Source: Actinomortierella ambigua
Taxonomy: Eukaryota > Mortierellomycota > Mortierellomycetes > Mortierellales > Mortierellaceae
Assembly: GCA_016098155.1 (NCBI GenBank)
Contig: JAAAJB010000642.1
Span: forward strand, 1-19,258
Reading direction: 5' to 3'
DNA: 19,258 nt
Shown: one piece after another, positions 7,191 to 16,844 of the stretch
Position numbering within the stretch: position 1 is the first letter of the stretch
Layout of the letters: every line of letters starts with the position of its first letter
Made by a program: the position numbers and the translations under genes
The notes under the pieces: generated by a model
Databases searched by the model: none
What the model saw: only the letters and a program-made list of their open reading frames with translations
What the model was told of the DNA's origin: nothing

Positions 7191-9464
7191 TTACATAGAC
7201 CAAAAGAAGGAAACGAAAGCCGCCGCGACGGTGGAGATAACAGTAAAGGTCTGAAGGGCCGAGACTGTCGACACGTGATTGGTGGCGGAGCCCTGGATGG
7301 GCAGGCCACTGACAAAGCGAGGGTTGTAAACCTCGTCCACGGGCAGGGGAGTCGATGCCGGGCTATGGACATCACCAGTCGAGTCACTGCCGTCAGTGGG
7401 GCTCTTGTCATTGTTATGAGCCTTGCTGTTGTTCACGCCAATGATGCCGACGCCGTTAAAGGCCAGCAGGTTGGTATTCGTGGGGCCCTTGAAGCCCTTG
7501 ACGACGTTACGCGTGCCAAGCTGGATGATACGGTTGCCCAAGGTCTTGGGAGACCAGGCGCCGTTGGAGCGATCGCCGGGTTCGGCGCTCATGACCAAGG
7601 CCGCAATGCCGGCGACGTTCGGGGCCGAGAAGGACGTGCCCGAGTCGACGTAGATCTCGCGGTTGGTGGGGCCGATCCAGGTGGAGCGGACGCGCTCGCC
7701 GGGGGCGTACATGTTGACGCAGCGGCCATAGTTGGAGAAGGACGACATTTGGTCGTTGATGTTGGTGGAGCCGACGGTGAAGGCGGACTGGGCGGACGCG
7801 GGCGAGTAGTTGCAGGCGTCTTGGCCGACGTTCCTGGCATCGCCGTTGCCGGCGGCCGCGGTGATGAAGAGTCCGGACTGGACGAGGGTGTCGACGGCCG
7901 AGTTGAGCACTCGCGAGTAGCCGGCCCCGAGCGAGAGGTTGACAATGTTCTTGCGGTTCGAAGACCGGGTTGCCGTCTTGATCGTCCAATCGAGCGCAGA
8001 TAGGATCTGCGACAGTGTACTTGTGCCTTCGCGGTTCAGACCCTAATAAAAATAAAATGAGTCCCACCCCAAGAAAAAAAAAATGTGCGCACACACACAT
8101 ACATTACACAGACGTACGCACCGAAACAGCCAAAAAGTTGTAGTCGACCAGAGGTTTACGAATGGAATCAGTATGGCATTTCTCTCTCTCTCTCTCTCTT
8201 ATGTGGCGTGACCTCTCCCTGAATGTCCCCTCTCTTACCTTGACAGCGATAAGATTAACCTTCTTGGCAACACCAAACGTATTGGAGCCAATCACACCAG
8301 CAACAAAGGTGCCATGGCCATTGTCATCAGTATTCGGCGAACCAGGGACAGTGTTGGTTCCCCAGCGTGCACGGCCCTGGAAGTCCACATGGTGGATGTT
8401 GATGCCGGTGTCAATGACATAGACATCAACACCTTCACCGGCTTGGTTAGGGTACATGTAGTCTGTATTCAACGGCAGGCGGCGCTGTGACACACGGGGA
8501 AGACCCTGTTTTGCGCATGTTGGAAGAGTGAGGAGTGTAAGTTGTTCTCATCGTCTGTTCAAACGAACAGCGAAATGTAATATTCTTTTGCCAAAAAAAA
8601 AAAAAAAAAACGTACCCAGCTAGGTGCATTCTTCTGGATCATATAGGCACCATCTGGACCGGGCGTGTCTTTGACGTTGATGCTGTTCGGCTGCAGCATG
8701 GAGAAATCCGAGGGCCTCTTGACGGCGACCTTCTTTGGTGGCAACTTCTTCTTGCTGGACTTTTTGCGGGAGGCATCTTGATCGTACCCGGGGATTCGCA
8801 CCTCTTTGTTCTTCTCGTTGGAATCATCGTCGATACTTATACCCACCACTGGTGCTTTTCTGCGCTCTAGCTCTACAAACTCATGTATATCTGGGCTCAA
8901 ATGGTTAAAAATCTGCTCGAGCCGCCCAACGTCGGCTTGGGAATGTGCTTTTGACAGATCGGCAAAGCCAATCTCGACATCCTTCTCTATGATCTCGACA
9001 CCAGGATCGCTAGCAAGGAAGGCCACCTCATCTTCGGAAAAGTCTCCGTGCCAGACATGTAGCTGGTGATCGTCAAAGGTGAACCATCGACCCTTGGAAC
9101 GAATCTCGGTCGTTTCTTTGTCGTCTTCGTTGGAGGAGGTGGTGGTGGAGGAGCTACCGCTAGCTTTGACGGTTACATCGGCGCCCGCCGCAGAAGGGCC
9201 AACCTGCGCGTGCGATTTTCCCTTGGACGAAAGAGCAGCAGCTTGCTTGACGGAGAGGACGGTGAGCGCGAGCTCGCGAGAGGAATAGTCAAATTGATTC
9301 CGCTGATGGCCTTTGGCCTGGTAGTCTGAATTGAACTGCTGGATGCGTGAAATGTGGCTAAAGTCGGCGGCGGCCACTTGGCCCTCGCGGAACTTGACGA
9401 GATAATCGCCAGCATGGGCCAAGGGCGCAACCAAGACGACGGACAAGAGGTAGGCGACCTTCAT
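7191..9464 (-). CDS. Secreted subtilisin-like serine protease (proteinase K family, S8A), 3 exons, 655 aa
   Basis: Exons on the minus strand: 9464-8616, 8505-8239 and 8042-7191; introns 8615-8506 (110 bp) and 8238-8043 (196 bp). The signal peptide is MKVAYLLSVVLVAPLAHA. The pro region (I9 inhibitor-like, starting DYLVKFREGQ) is long, about 260 residues against about 80-100 usual, with a Ser/Thr-rich insert and a Lys-rich stretch at 233-250 ending in KR, a possible Kex2 site. The mature domain has Asp315 (VIDTGIN), His347 (NGHGTFVAG), oxyanion Asn438 (AAAGNG) and Ser509 (GTSFSAP), so it should be active. The SWGLPRVSQ join across intron 1 is typical of the family. The intron 2 join reads AVK-GLN where AVKVL is usual, so that border is less certain. 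The C-terminal 18 residues are hydrophobic after a Ser/Thr/Asn-rich stretch, which may be a GPI-anchor signal. It could act extracellularly, at the wall or in the vacuole. Confidence 0.92.
8179..8200. repeat. (CT)n dinucleotide tract in protease intron 2
   Basis: About ten CT units on the plus strand, hence GA on the transcribed sense strand, within the second intron of the protease gene. It is a purine run on the RNA and so does not act as a pyrimidine tract for splicing. Confidence 0.8.
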
Positions 9465-10569
9465 GGCTGAGCAAGGCAGAGGGTTGGGTAGGATCGGCAG
9501 ACAAAACAAACAGAGAAAGAATGAAAAGAGGGTGGTGGGGGGGAGAGAGAATGAAAGATCGATAGAGTGGGAGAGGAGACGAGCGAAGAAAGGAAAGAAG
9601 ACTGGCGAATAGGTGAACAATGCCGTCAAGTTGGGAGGACCGGGGCGGGGGGGGACGGTAAACGGGGAGGTGGTTCGGCTCCCCGAAGGAAGGAGCGTGT
9701 GGGTTGGGAGTGGGGGTGGTGGAGGTGGGGAGTCGGATAGCAAGAGTGCGAGGGAAAAAGTGTAAAGATAGTAGAGTGGATCAGATTCAGATTTTTCAAG
9801 CAGCCAGCAGCCGGCATGAAGAATCTGGCTACCCTGCCCCCAAGACTCGAGTCAATAGTTTTTCCTTTTGGTGTCGCCCTGCGCGAGCCATAATCCTCTC
9901 CCAAGAGAAAGAGAGAGAGACAGAGAAACAGAGGGAGAGAGGGAGAGTGCAAGGGTGTTCAAAAAGAGAGAAGAAGGAGAAGAAAAAGAAGAAAATGAGA
10001 GGATGGGGCAAGTGGCAGGGAGTGAAAGGGTAGCAGCACGTTGTGGCAGGACAATATCCTCAACGGTCAGCCTCCCCTCCCCTTTTCTGTCTCTCGTCTC
10101 TCCACAGGTCGTTGGATTCCCAATTCTCCCATATCCGTCATTGTGCTTGTCGATCTGATATCCTTCGAGTTTTTCTCATTCCCTATGAAAGAAGACTTGG
10201 CACCATGTCTACCTCGTGGACTCTCTCTCTCCCTCGATCGATCGGACAGCCTACAGTCAACCGCATCATGGATTTAGCAGCCTGGGAGATCTTATCTAAC
10301 TATGAGCATCACATATTGCAGAGGCTACGTTTTGCCTCGAGTGCTCTATTTTTCTAACCCTCCCTCCCCTCCCTTCCAACAGAACATGACACATTTCTGT
10401 CAAACACGGCGAGAAAGAGCATCAGAGGGCATAGTTACACACGCCGCTTTTGCTGTAATGGCGTCGTGGCAGGCGACAAAGTTGTCTCCTCTCCCCCCTC
10501 TTTCTCTTTTCGCTTTCTTTTTTTTTCATTTCTCTTTCGTTCTCTGCCAACACCACCACGTCGCCAAGC
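9465..10569. other. Divergent intergenic region between protease and first GNAT gene
   Basis: This 1.1-kb gap holds two promoters facing away from each other. The protease side (9465-9760) is G/A-rich on the plus strand, that is, a C/T-rich leader for the minus-strand gene. A purine tract of GA units lies at about 9899-9995. The GNAT side ends in a strong pyrimidine tract at about 10488-10548 just before the start codon. No convincing TATA box and no coding ORF with an identifiable domain were found. The long open frames on both strands are translations of these tracts. Confidence 0.55.
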
Positions 10570-11190
10570 ATGAAAGCAACAATGGACACCAACGTAAAGT
10601 TTATGGGGCCTTACATGGTGTCTCAGGAACCTCCGCTCTATCTCTCAGGCATCACCAAGGAGGACCTGCCCGAGATGGTGCGCGTCGCCAACCTTGACCA
10701 GGCCATCTTCAACGGCACAGGCACGTTTTTGTATCCGTTCCTTGACAGCCATGCGGAGCAGCGCCTAGCCGGTGCAGAACGGTATCGAGCCAATCGAGGC
10801 TACAATGGGCAGTGGGCAATGCGCACCCGTCCCGATGGGCCCCTCATCGGATGGATCTCCGTGTACGAATTCGAAGAGGCCGACTGGGCCAAGCATCCTG
10901 TGACGGGAAGGGCACTGAAGACGGTCGAGACTGGGTACTGGATGAGTTCAGAGTATGCAGGACAAGGGCTGACGAGTCGGGCAATGCTGTTCATCAAGGA
11001 GGAGATTGTCGTCAAGGAGCTTCAAGCAGAGCTCTTCACCGCCGACGCTTATGTGTGGAACAGGGCCAGTCAAAGGGTCCTGGAGAAGATTGGCATGTCG
11101 GTGTCTGTGGCGAACAAGAAGGTCTTCATTCCCAAGTTTGGTGAAGAGAGGGAGGTTGTCACTTATGTTTGGTATGCCGACGGCGTCTAA
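10570..11190 (+). CDS. GNAT-family N-acetyltransferase (RimJ/RimL-like), 206 aa
   Basis: Single exon. The protein has the layout of acetyltransferases of the RimJ/RimL type that modify amino groups using acetyl-CoA. An N-terminal LYLSGITKEDLPEMVRVANL strand-helix is followed by GPLIGWISVYEF (central beta strands). The acetyl-CoA pyrophosphate loop is at YWMSSEYAGQGLTSRAM, fitting Q/R-x-x-G-x-G/A loosely, and a C-terminal NRASQRVLEKIGM helix is typical of the fold. A second ATG at 10582 lies in an equally good context (A at -3, G at +4), so the product may start four residues later. A paralogue lies 318 bp downstream in the same direction, clearly a tandem duplication. The substrate is unknown. 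Confidence 0.88.
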   Translation: MKATMDTNVKFMGPYMVSQEPPLYLSGITKEDLPEMVRVANLDQAIFNGTGTFLYPFLDSHAEQRLAGAERYRANRGYNGQWAMRTRPDGPLIGWISVYEFEEADWAKHPVTGRALKTVETGYWMSSEYAGQGLTSRAMLFIKEEIVVKELQAELFTADAYVWNRASQRVLEKIGMSVSVANKKVFIPKFGEEREVVTYVWYADGV

Positions 11191-11508
11191 CCGATTTGCA
11201 ACATCAGTGGCCTCCCGTGGAGAGAGAGAGAGCGAAATAGAGGGAGGGAGGGAGAGAAGCTATTCGAACGAACATCATAGAACAATGGTAGCGTTGGCCA
11301 ATAATACACTCCAAATGCATCTTCATGACGGGACCTGAAGAGGCGAGCGTGCACCTGGACAAAGTGACTCAGATCGTAGTAGCGGCTGGTTGGCTAGGGG
11401 AGAAAACTCAAATGCAAGGAAAAAGCATAAATACTCCACCCCACCTCCTCTCCTCCTTTTCTCTCTCTCTAGCCTTCTCCCCTTTCTTCTCCACAAAAAA
11501 AAAATACA
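11191..11508 (+). promoter_or_regulatory. Spacer between the GNAT paralogues with promoter elements of the second
   Basis: These 318 bp contain a (GA)n tract (11219-11255), an AATAAT at about 11300 that may end the first GNAT transcript, and a perfect AP-1/Gcn4-type palindrome TGACTCA (11365-11371). A TATA-like CATAAATA (11426-11433) is followed by a C/T-rich leader up to the second start codon. Spacing of TGACTCA (about 60 bp before the TATA-like box) is plausible for a basic-zipper activator site, but a 7-bp match can arise by chance. Confidence 0.4.
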
Positions 11509-12231
11509 ATGACATCGCCCGCCGCCGCCTCTGAAAACCAACAGAACAGTACCCCAATCAAGTACGTTGGGCCATACACCGTCTCACAAGACCCGCCGCT
11601 GTATCTGACCGCACTTGATCTGGACGATGTGGCCGAGATGGTGCGAGTGCTCAACCTCAACAAGGATGTCTACAACGGCACAGCCTCGTTTCAGTTCCCC
11701 TATAAAGAGGAGCATGCGACAGCACGCATCCGCCGTGCCCTTGGATACCACGCCGGTCAGGGACGAAACACCCATTGGGCCATGCGCACTTCTCTGGACG
11801 GTCCCCTCATGGGCTGGCTCCATGTGTTCTTTGAGGAGCCCGAGGCACATGAGGTGCACCCAGAGACGGGCCGGCCGTTGGTGGTGGCCGAATACGGATA
11901 CTGGGTCAGTCCCGAGCACACAGGCCGGGGCCACGCCGTGCGGGCGGCGCGGTATTTCATAGAGCAGATTGTGGCGCAAGAGTCGGACATTGATGTCTTG
12001 AGAGCAGAGTCGTACATTGAGAACCAGGCGTCACGCAAGGTGCTGGAGCGGACGGGGATGGTCCTAGAGAAGGAGTGTTCGGACGTCTATATCCCAAAAC
12101 TGGATCAGATGCGCCAGATCGTTACATATGTCTGGCACAGAGATCCTTGCACGCGGCACATCCAGAAGCAAAACTATATGGCGTCGAGAGAAATCGCCCA
12201 GTCGACCAGCAAACCTACCTATCACGGATAA
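11509..12231 (+). CDS. GNAT-family N-acetyltransferase, tandem paralogue, 240 aa
   Basis: Single exon, start in an AATACAATG context. The core aligns throughout with the preceding gene: shared blocks include GPY-VSQ-PPLYL, EMVRV-NL, WAMRT--DGPL-GW, HP-TGR, GYW-S, NQAS/NRAS-R-VLE-GM and the closing IP-K---R--VTYVW. The acetyl-CoA loop reads SPEHTGRGHAVRAARYFI, closer to the canonical R/Q-x-x-G-x-G/A than its neighbour's. It has a longer N-terminus (about 12 extra residues, Ser/Gln/Asn-rich) and a polar C-terminal tail of about 30 residues that the neighbour lacks. The two probably arose by local duplication and have since diverged in the substrate-facing parts. Its substrate is unknown. An AATAAA signal sits at 12286-12291. 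Confidence 0.88.
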   Translation: MTSPAAASENQQNSTPIKYVGPYTVSQDPPLYLTALDLDDVAEMVRVLNLNKDVYNGTASFQFPYKEEHATARIRRALGYHAGQGRNTHWAMRTSLDGPLMGWLHVFFEEPEAHEVHPETGRPLVVAEYGYWVSPEHTGRGHAVRAARYFIEQIVAQESDIDVLRAESYIENQASRKVLERTGMVLEKECSDVYIPKLDQMRQIVTYVWHRDPCTRHIQKQNYMASREIAQSTSKPTYHG

Positions 12232-12285
12232 GGCATTTTTTTTTCCTTCCTTGCATTACATTCTTTCAGGGCAAACCAATTGCTA

Positions 12286-12291
12286 AATAAA
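12286..12291 (+). terminator. Polyadenylation signal of second GNAT gene
   Basis: AATAAA lies 55 bp after the stop codon of the second GNAT gene. The downstream gene is on the opposite strand, with 201 bp between the stops. Confidence 0.5.
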
Positions 12292-12432
12292 TACGGGGCA
12301 GAGAAAGGAACAACAATATATTACATTACTTTTAGGACTACGTTAGGGGTATGTGGAAGGAGGAGAGAGAGAAAGAGAGATAGAGAAGGGAGACAAAAAG
12401 AGAGGGGGTAGTGAGGGCACCATAGGAGGCAT

Positions 12433-13200
12433 TTATTTCCGTGTCGTGCCAGAAGCGGCATAGTCGGCATCGGTCGATTTCTGTGCCCTGGATAACCAGC
12501 GTGCCTCACGAATCTCCTTGTAGTCCATCCTGGACCGGGCCCCAGTGTCGACGACCTCTTCGAGCTTTCGGCCTCGAGCATTTGCGACTCGAATATTTCG
12601 ACGATTGACTGCTCTTGCAGACTTTGAAAGCTCATGCTCGAGGCCACCGTCCAGGTCGTCGTCAGAGGCATATTCATCGTTGCGGGAGTCATCATCGTGG
12701 TCGTGGTTGTCGTAGTCGTCATGGCAGTGTAAACATCCTTGTTCTTGAGGGGCAGTCTTGGGGGCCGGGCCAGTGGTGGCAGTGGCCTTCTTCATTTTCT
12801 TGCCCTTGATGAGCCATGACCCTTGGTTGGCCATGGCGACTGCGGCTGCGCCGTTGATATTTTGGACCGTCAGGACCTTGGAAATGCCGGTGAAGCCATC
12901 ATCGAGGCTGGCCACCACCAAAGGTGGGGGCAGTTCGGCAGTGCTGTTTCCATGTGCATCCGTGGATGGACACCATGTGTAGAGGTCCTCGTCCTTGTCG
13001 TCATCGAGGTCCTGCTCGTCATCCGAATCGACGACGGACCATGACATGAGGGTGTCAGTACTGTTGAGGCGAGAGTGGATCTTGGGGCGCACAGTAAAAG
13101 ACCGGAGGAGAGGAAGATCGCCAAGCTGATCACTTTCCTCCAAGAGCGCAAACTTGTTGTTGAGGGGGAGAGGAGTATGAGAGAAGGTGGCGGTCGCCAT
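12433..13200 (-). CDS. Acidic hypothetical protein, 255 aa, function unknown
   Basis: Single exon, ATG at 13200-13198, with a TATA-like TATTTAAA about 115 bp upstream on the same strand. I recognise no family. The protein is low in complexity and probably largely disordered. It has an Asp/Glu run at 58-72, a Lys patch at 132-138 (KGKKMKK), a CLHCH motif at 156-160 followed by a His/Asp-rich run to about 171, a second acidic run at 176-186, and a basic Arg-rich C-terminal third (VNRRNIRVANARGRKLEE, then ARSRMDYKEIREARW) that looks helical. Acidic and basic blocks together suggest a nuclear or nucleic-acid-associated protein, but this is a guess. Its sustained frame, clean ATG and promoter argue that it is real. 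Codon use looks like that of its neighbours. Confidence 0.72.
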   Translation of the reverse strand: MATATFSHTPLPLNNKFALLEESDQLGDLPLLRSFTVRPKIHSRLNSTDTLMSWSVVDSDDEQDLDDDKDEDLYTWCPSTDAHGNSTAELPPPLVVASLDDGFTGISKVLTVQNINGAAAVAMANQGSWLIKGKKMKKATATTGPAPKTAPQEQGCLHCHDDYDNHDHDDDSRNDEYASDDDLDGGLEHELSKSARAVNRRNIRVANARGRKLEEVVDTGARSRMDYKEIREARWLSRAQKSTDADYAASGTTRK

Positions 13201-14073
13201 TTTTTTTTCTTTGTGGGCTAAAGGGTGTGTGAGTGTTTGAATGAGAAGTGTGTGTGTGAGAGAAAGAGAGAAAGAGAGAGGTGAAAAATGGTGGAAGGAG
13301 TTGAGCTAACCCTTTAAATATGTTGCATCAGAAATGAAGTCACTGCAGTCAGTCGCTTTCGACCCCACAATGTACTGCGGCTGAGCCCAAGTTTTGATAA
13401 ACTGCGGGTTTTGGACACTGCTTTATATTATTACTTTGCTTCGCCTCACAAGCAAGGGCACACGACACAGCAATGCACAGACTTTTTTTTTGGACGCCTT
13501 GGCAGAGAAACACTCCGCTCTTCCCATTCTTTTTGTCTCACGATGTGCGGAGAGGACACACTTTAATTGGACTGAGAACCGCGATAGCGCAACACGTTGT
13601 GGGGAAAGCAATTGGACACAGCCTGGTTGCGATAAGGATACTAGCATCCTGCAGGCTCGCTCTGTTCTGTGACCTGGAGCTTATCAGAAAGAATGAGGAG
13701 AAGGAGTGAGGAGTGAGGAGAAAAGGGAGGGAGAGAAAGAGAGGAGTGAGCAAACACACTCAATCGGTTGAATAGTCGTTAGATTCGTTATACCTGGCGA
13801 GCTGCATTAATGAGACACCAAAGCGACGCTGAGGATATGACGGCCATGTTCTGGTACTTTCTACACCCCTCTGGCGCACACTCCCACTCTCACACCTGCT
13901 CCAACGTGTTCCTGTATATATGAGTGGGTAAGCATACTGGCAGCAACCATCGAACCTTTGATTTCACTGGTGGCTTGTGTCCTCAGGCATTGGGAGGGCA
14001 GTAAGTTGCAACAATGACGGCCGCTCTGCATTGTGAGCAACCCCCCCCCCTTTTGTCCCTGATTCAGCCTACC
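13201..14073. other. Divergent promoter region between the acidic protein and SRRM1-like gene
   Basis: This 873-bp gap separates two genes transcribed away from each other. On the left are GT/GA microsatellites (13220-13285) and TTTAAATA at 13312-13319, a TATA-like box for the minus-strand gene. In the middle (13370-13860) I see nothing I can name, apart from short GAGTGAGGAGTGAGGAG repeats at about 13705-13725. On the right, TATATAT at 13915-13921 lies about 153 bp before the SRRM1-like start. A run of ten Cs is at 14041-14050. Confidence 0.55.
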
Positions 14074-16142
14074 ATGGGTGACGCCGGCTACTTCAAGGTA
14101 CATGCCACTGCTCGGGATGACCTACTTTGACATCAACTCAATCGACCATGGCAGTTTGTTACACCGCATGCTGACATTTCATTTTGTGTTCCCTTGACAT
14201 ACTTGTTCAGGGCACAAGCGCCGAGCAAGATGCACGCTTCAGTAACAAACAGAAGAAACTACTCAAGCAAATGAGCTTTCCGCCCGAGTTCACCCAAAAG
14301 GTACCAATAGTGAGGCTGTGGAGAGTGTCCTCGGACCCTTCTGAAGCACAGTTACAGCGAGAATATGTCATATATCCACACCATGTGACGCTCCTAAAAA
14401 TAACCAACACACCCTGTCCGTCATACATAGGTCGACATGAAGAAAGTGCGGCTCGACCTGATCAAGCAGGGCATCGCCAGGCGGTTAGTCGAGCTATTGG
14501 GTGTCGACGATGACGTCGTTGTGGAGTATGCATTTGGAATGCTGGAGGAACAGGTAAAGCCAGGCACCTCTTTTATTGTGTTTCATCATGAGATATCATG
14601 CACTAACTACGATGAACCTTCAAAGTCGATCAAACCACCTAACCACGTCTTTTGCGTCCCTGGCACTTTGGAATAGTTCCCTGATCCAAAGATGATGCAA
14701 ATCAACCTTCAAGGGTTCCTGGGTCAGAATGCTCAATCGTTTGTTCTGGAAATCTGGAAACTCTTGATCAGCGCACAGAACAGTCTGGGAGGCATTCCCA
14801 AGGAACTCTTGGAGAGAGCGAAGCAGGACGTCTTGAGGAGCAAGGTCAGAGAGAATATCTTTGCCATGAAGAAAAAAAAACATTTAGAGAGGGATTTTCT
14901 TTAGTTACTTACGTTCCTCTTTCTTTCTCTTTCTCTCTCTCCCTATCTCTCTCTGTGGGTTCCTTGTTTTGCAGGCGGAAAAGGACGCGGCACTGGCTGG
15001 TGTGATGAATCAGGAAGCAAAGGAGAAGGCAGTGGCTAATGAAATTCGCGAGCGAGCACAGGCGATCCGAAATGCCATGGGCACAGGAGTAAGTACTGTT
15101 CTCTAAAATATTGTCGTGTATGGGTATTGCGCAATCGCACATATTTTTAACGGAACGATCCCCATCCCCATTCTATTTTCTTTCATGACAGGCCAAGCCA
15201 GAGGCTGCAGATGTCCAGGCAGCACCAACACCATCAGAGTCAACAGTGACACCAACACCAGCACCAACTTTGGAATCAAGAGCATCTATGCCTCAGGATC
15301 AAGACGGTGATCGTCTCACTGATGGAAGCAAAGAACGAGCAAAGGATCGCGGCATTAGTGATCGTGGCCGTGATCGAAGCAGGGATCGCAGCAGGGATCG
15401 TAGCCGCGAGCGACACGCTGGACGCAAACGTGACCGAGATCGTGATTATGCAAGCGGTAGTGGTAATGGTAGTCGACGGGACCGCAGCAGGAGTAGAGAT
15501 GATCATTACCGCAGAGAGAGACCAGCAGAAGGCCACCATCGTCGCCACAGGTATCCAAGCCGCGAGCGACGTGAGGACCGACCTGAACACAGTTCCTCCC
15601 GCAGCAGTGGAAGAAATTACCATGGTCGAGAGCGTGACCGCAGTCGCAGTCGTAGTCACAGTCGTAGTCGGGATCGACACCGTCGTCGCCGATCCCCCGA
15701 GGATCGGAAGAGCTCGCGACACGACGAGCGGGCCAAAGAGCGCGACCGCGACCGTGACCGAGACCGCGGTTATGAACGAGACCGGAAGCGACGGCGATCA
15801 CGATCACGATCACGGTCGAGATCTGCGACGAGGCGTGGTAGATCACCCCTGAGGAGGCAATCGAGGTCCAAATCACGGTCAACATCCCGACCCCGACCCC
15901 AGTCCCGAGCCATGAACGGCGAGGGTGACGGTGACGGCGACAACAAAGAGAGATCCAACGCTGCACAGCCAGCACCAGCAGCAACAGTCAAGGACTCTAT
16001 CCAGCTCGAGAAAGAACTGCGAGAAGAACTGCTCCGGAAGCGGGCTCTCAAGTCGATGAAGGCCAATCAAGCAGCCAAGGCTCGAGCAGCAACACCACCG
16101 ACCACGGCCGATGAGACCTCTACTTTGATGGACACCGCATGA
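14074..16142 (+). CDS. SRRM1: SRRM1/SRm160-like splicing coactivator with PWI and RS domains, 6 exons, 489 aa
   Basis: Exons 14074-14097, 14211-14300, 14431-14553, 14677-14844, 14975-15088 and 15192-16142; five introns of 103-130 bp, the first five exons all phase 0. The N-terminus MGDAGYFKGTSAEQDARFSNKQ is the hallmark of SRm160, and the PWI domain (about 27-130) follows: KKVRLDLIKQGIARRLVELLG, DDDVVVEYAFGMLE, PKMMQINLQGFLGQN, FVLEIWKLLISAQ. PWI domains bind nucleic acid, and SRm160 bridges exon-bound SR proteins, snRNPs and the exon-junction complex in the nucleus. Residues about 217-411 are an Arg/Ser-Asp/Arg-rich RS domain. The end (about 440-470) is a charged helix, EKELREELLRKRALKSM. 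It is much shorter than human SRRM1, as in other fungi. The start has an ideal ACCATGG context. The symbol is by homology. Confidence 0.93.
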
Positions 16143-16844
16143 GGTATTCTGCAACCCAAGGAAAAAAAATAAAAAAATATGATAAAATGAGCACAAAGGC
16201 GTATCTGCATTCCCAGGCTACGTGCAGGTAGGGTTTGGACGTTGGGAGAGGTGAGCATCACAAGAGGAAGGTGCGGCGTGGCTTTTCCAAACCTTCTTGG
16301 TAATGCAATTGTTTGAAAATCCAAGCACAAAAAAGTCTCAATCTATCCATCAGGATCTCACGCTTTCTTTGGTTGGACACAACAATGTTGTCTGATGGTA
16401 TATTCATTGGATATGCGCATCGCAGGAACGCTGGGAGGTGAGGAGTGGGGTTGTGTGGGGAGTTGGGGATTGAGCGAGTAAAGGAGAGAGAGTGAGGGCG
16501 AAAAGAAAGAGAGAGCATAAAGAGACAGACAGGGGGCAGGGTGCCGGGCCATCTCCTGCCCCCTGTCACGGGCCACCACCCTCCCCCTCCCTCCCTTCTC
16601 TTTGCTTGCTTGATACAGCGCCAAATTGAGCTCCGAAGCCGTGATTGGATTGAGCGAAGAAGGGGGTGAAAGGGTCGCCTTTTTCTGTCTCCCATCTGAA
16701 TCCCTCTTTTTTTTTACTCTCTCTCCCCTTCTCTCTGTCCATTCATCCTCGATCCCTTAAACAACCATAGTGCAGAGGCATTCATCCTTTCGCCTACCTG
16801 CACGAACGCTTTAGCACCCCATTCCTAGTGACTCTCCACCGACC
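16143..16844. other. Intergenic region between SRRM1-like and phosducin-like genes
   Basis: These 702 bp contain an AATAAA at 16168-16173 (26 bp after the SRRM1-like stop), purine tracts (about 16480-16520), a GC-rich 13-bp inverted repeat (16528-16567), and a C/T-rich leader (about 16700-16800) before the next start. The open frame on the minus strand at 16258-16695 has no recognisable content. Confidence 0.55.
16528..16567. repeat. 13-bp GC-rich perfect inverted repeat
   Basis: GACAGGGGGCAGG at 16528-16540 pairs exactly with CCTGCCCCCTGTC at 16555-16567 across a 14-nt spacer. It lies about 280 bp upstream of the phosducin-like start. It might be a palindromic regulatory site or a hairpin in an untranslated region; nothing else in the sequence decides this. 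Confidence 0.9.

Noticed and set aside
7275..8003. 242-codon plus-strand frame
   Set aside because: It is antisense to the mature domain of the subtilisin gene, whose catalytic motifs are intact on the minus strand. GC-rich coding sequence often leaves such shadows.
10321..10382. Possible 5' UTR intron end of the first GNAT gene (CTAAC, pyrimidine tract, CAACAG)
   Set aside because: The acceptor looks good, but no convincing donor (GTAAGT-like) was found between the protease promoter and here, so I did not annotate an intron.
15276..15984. Minus-strand frames over the RS domain
   Set aside because: Antisense shadows of the repetitive Arg/Ser/Asp codons of the SRRM1-like gene.
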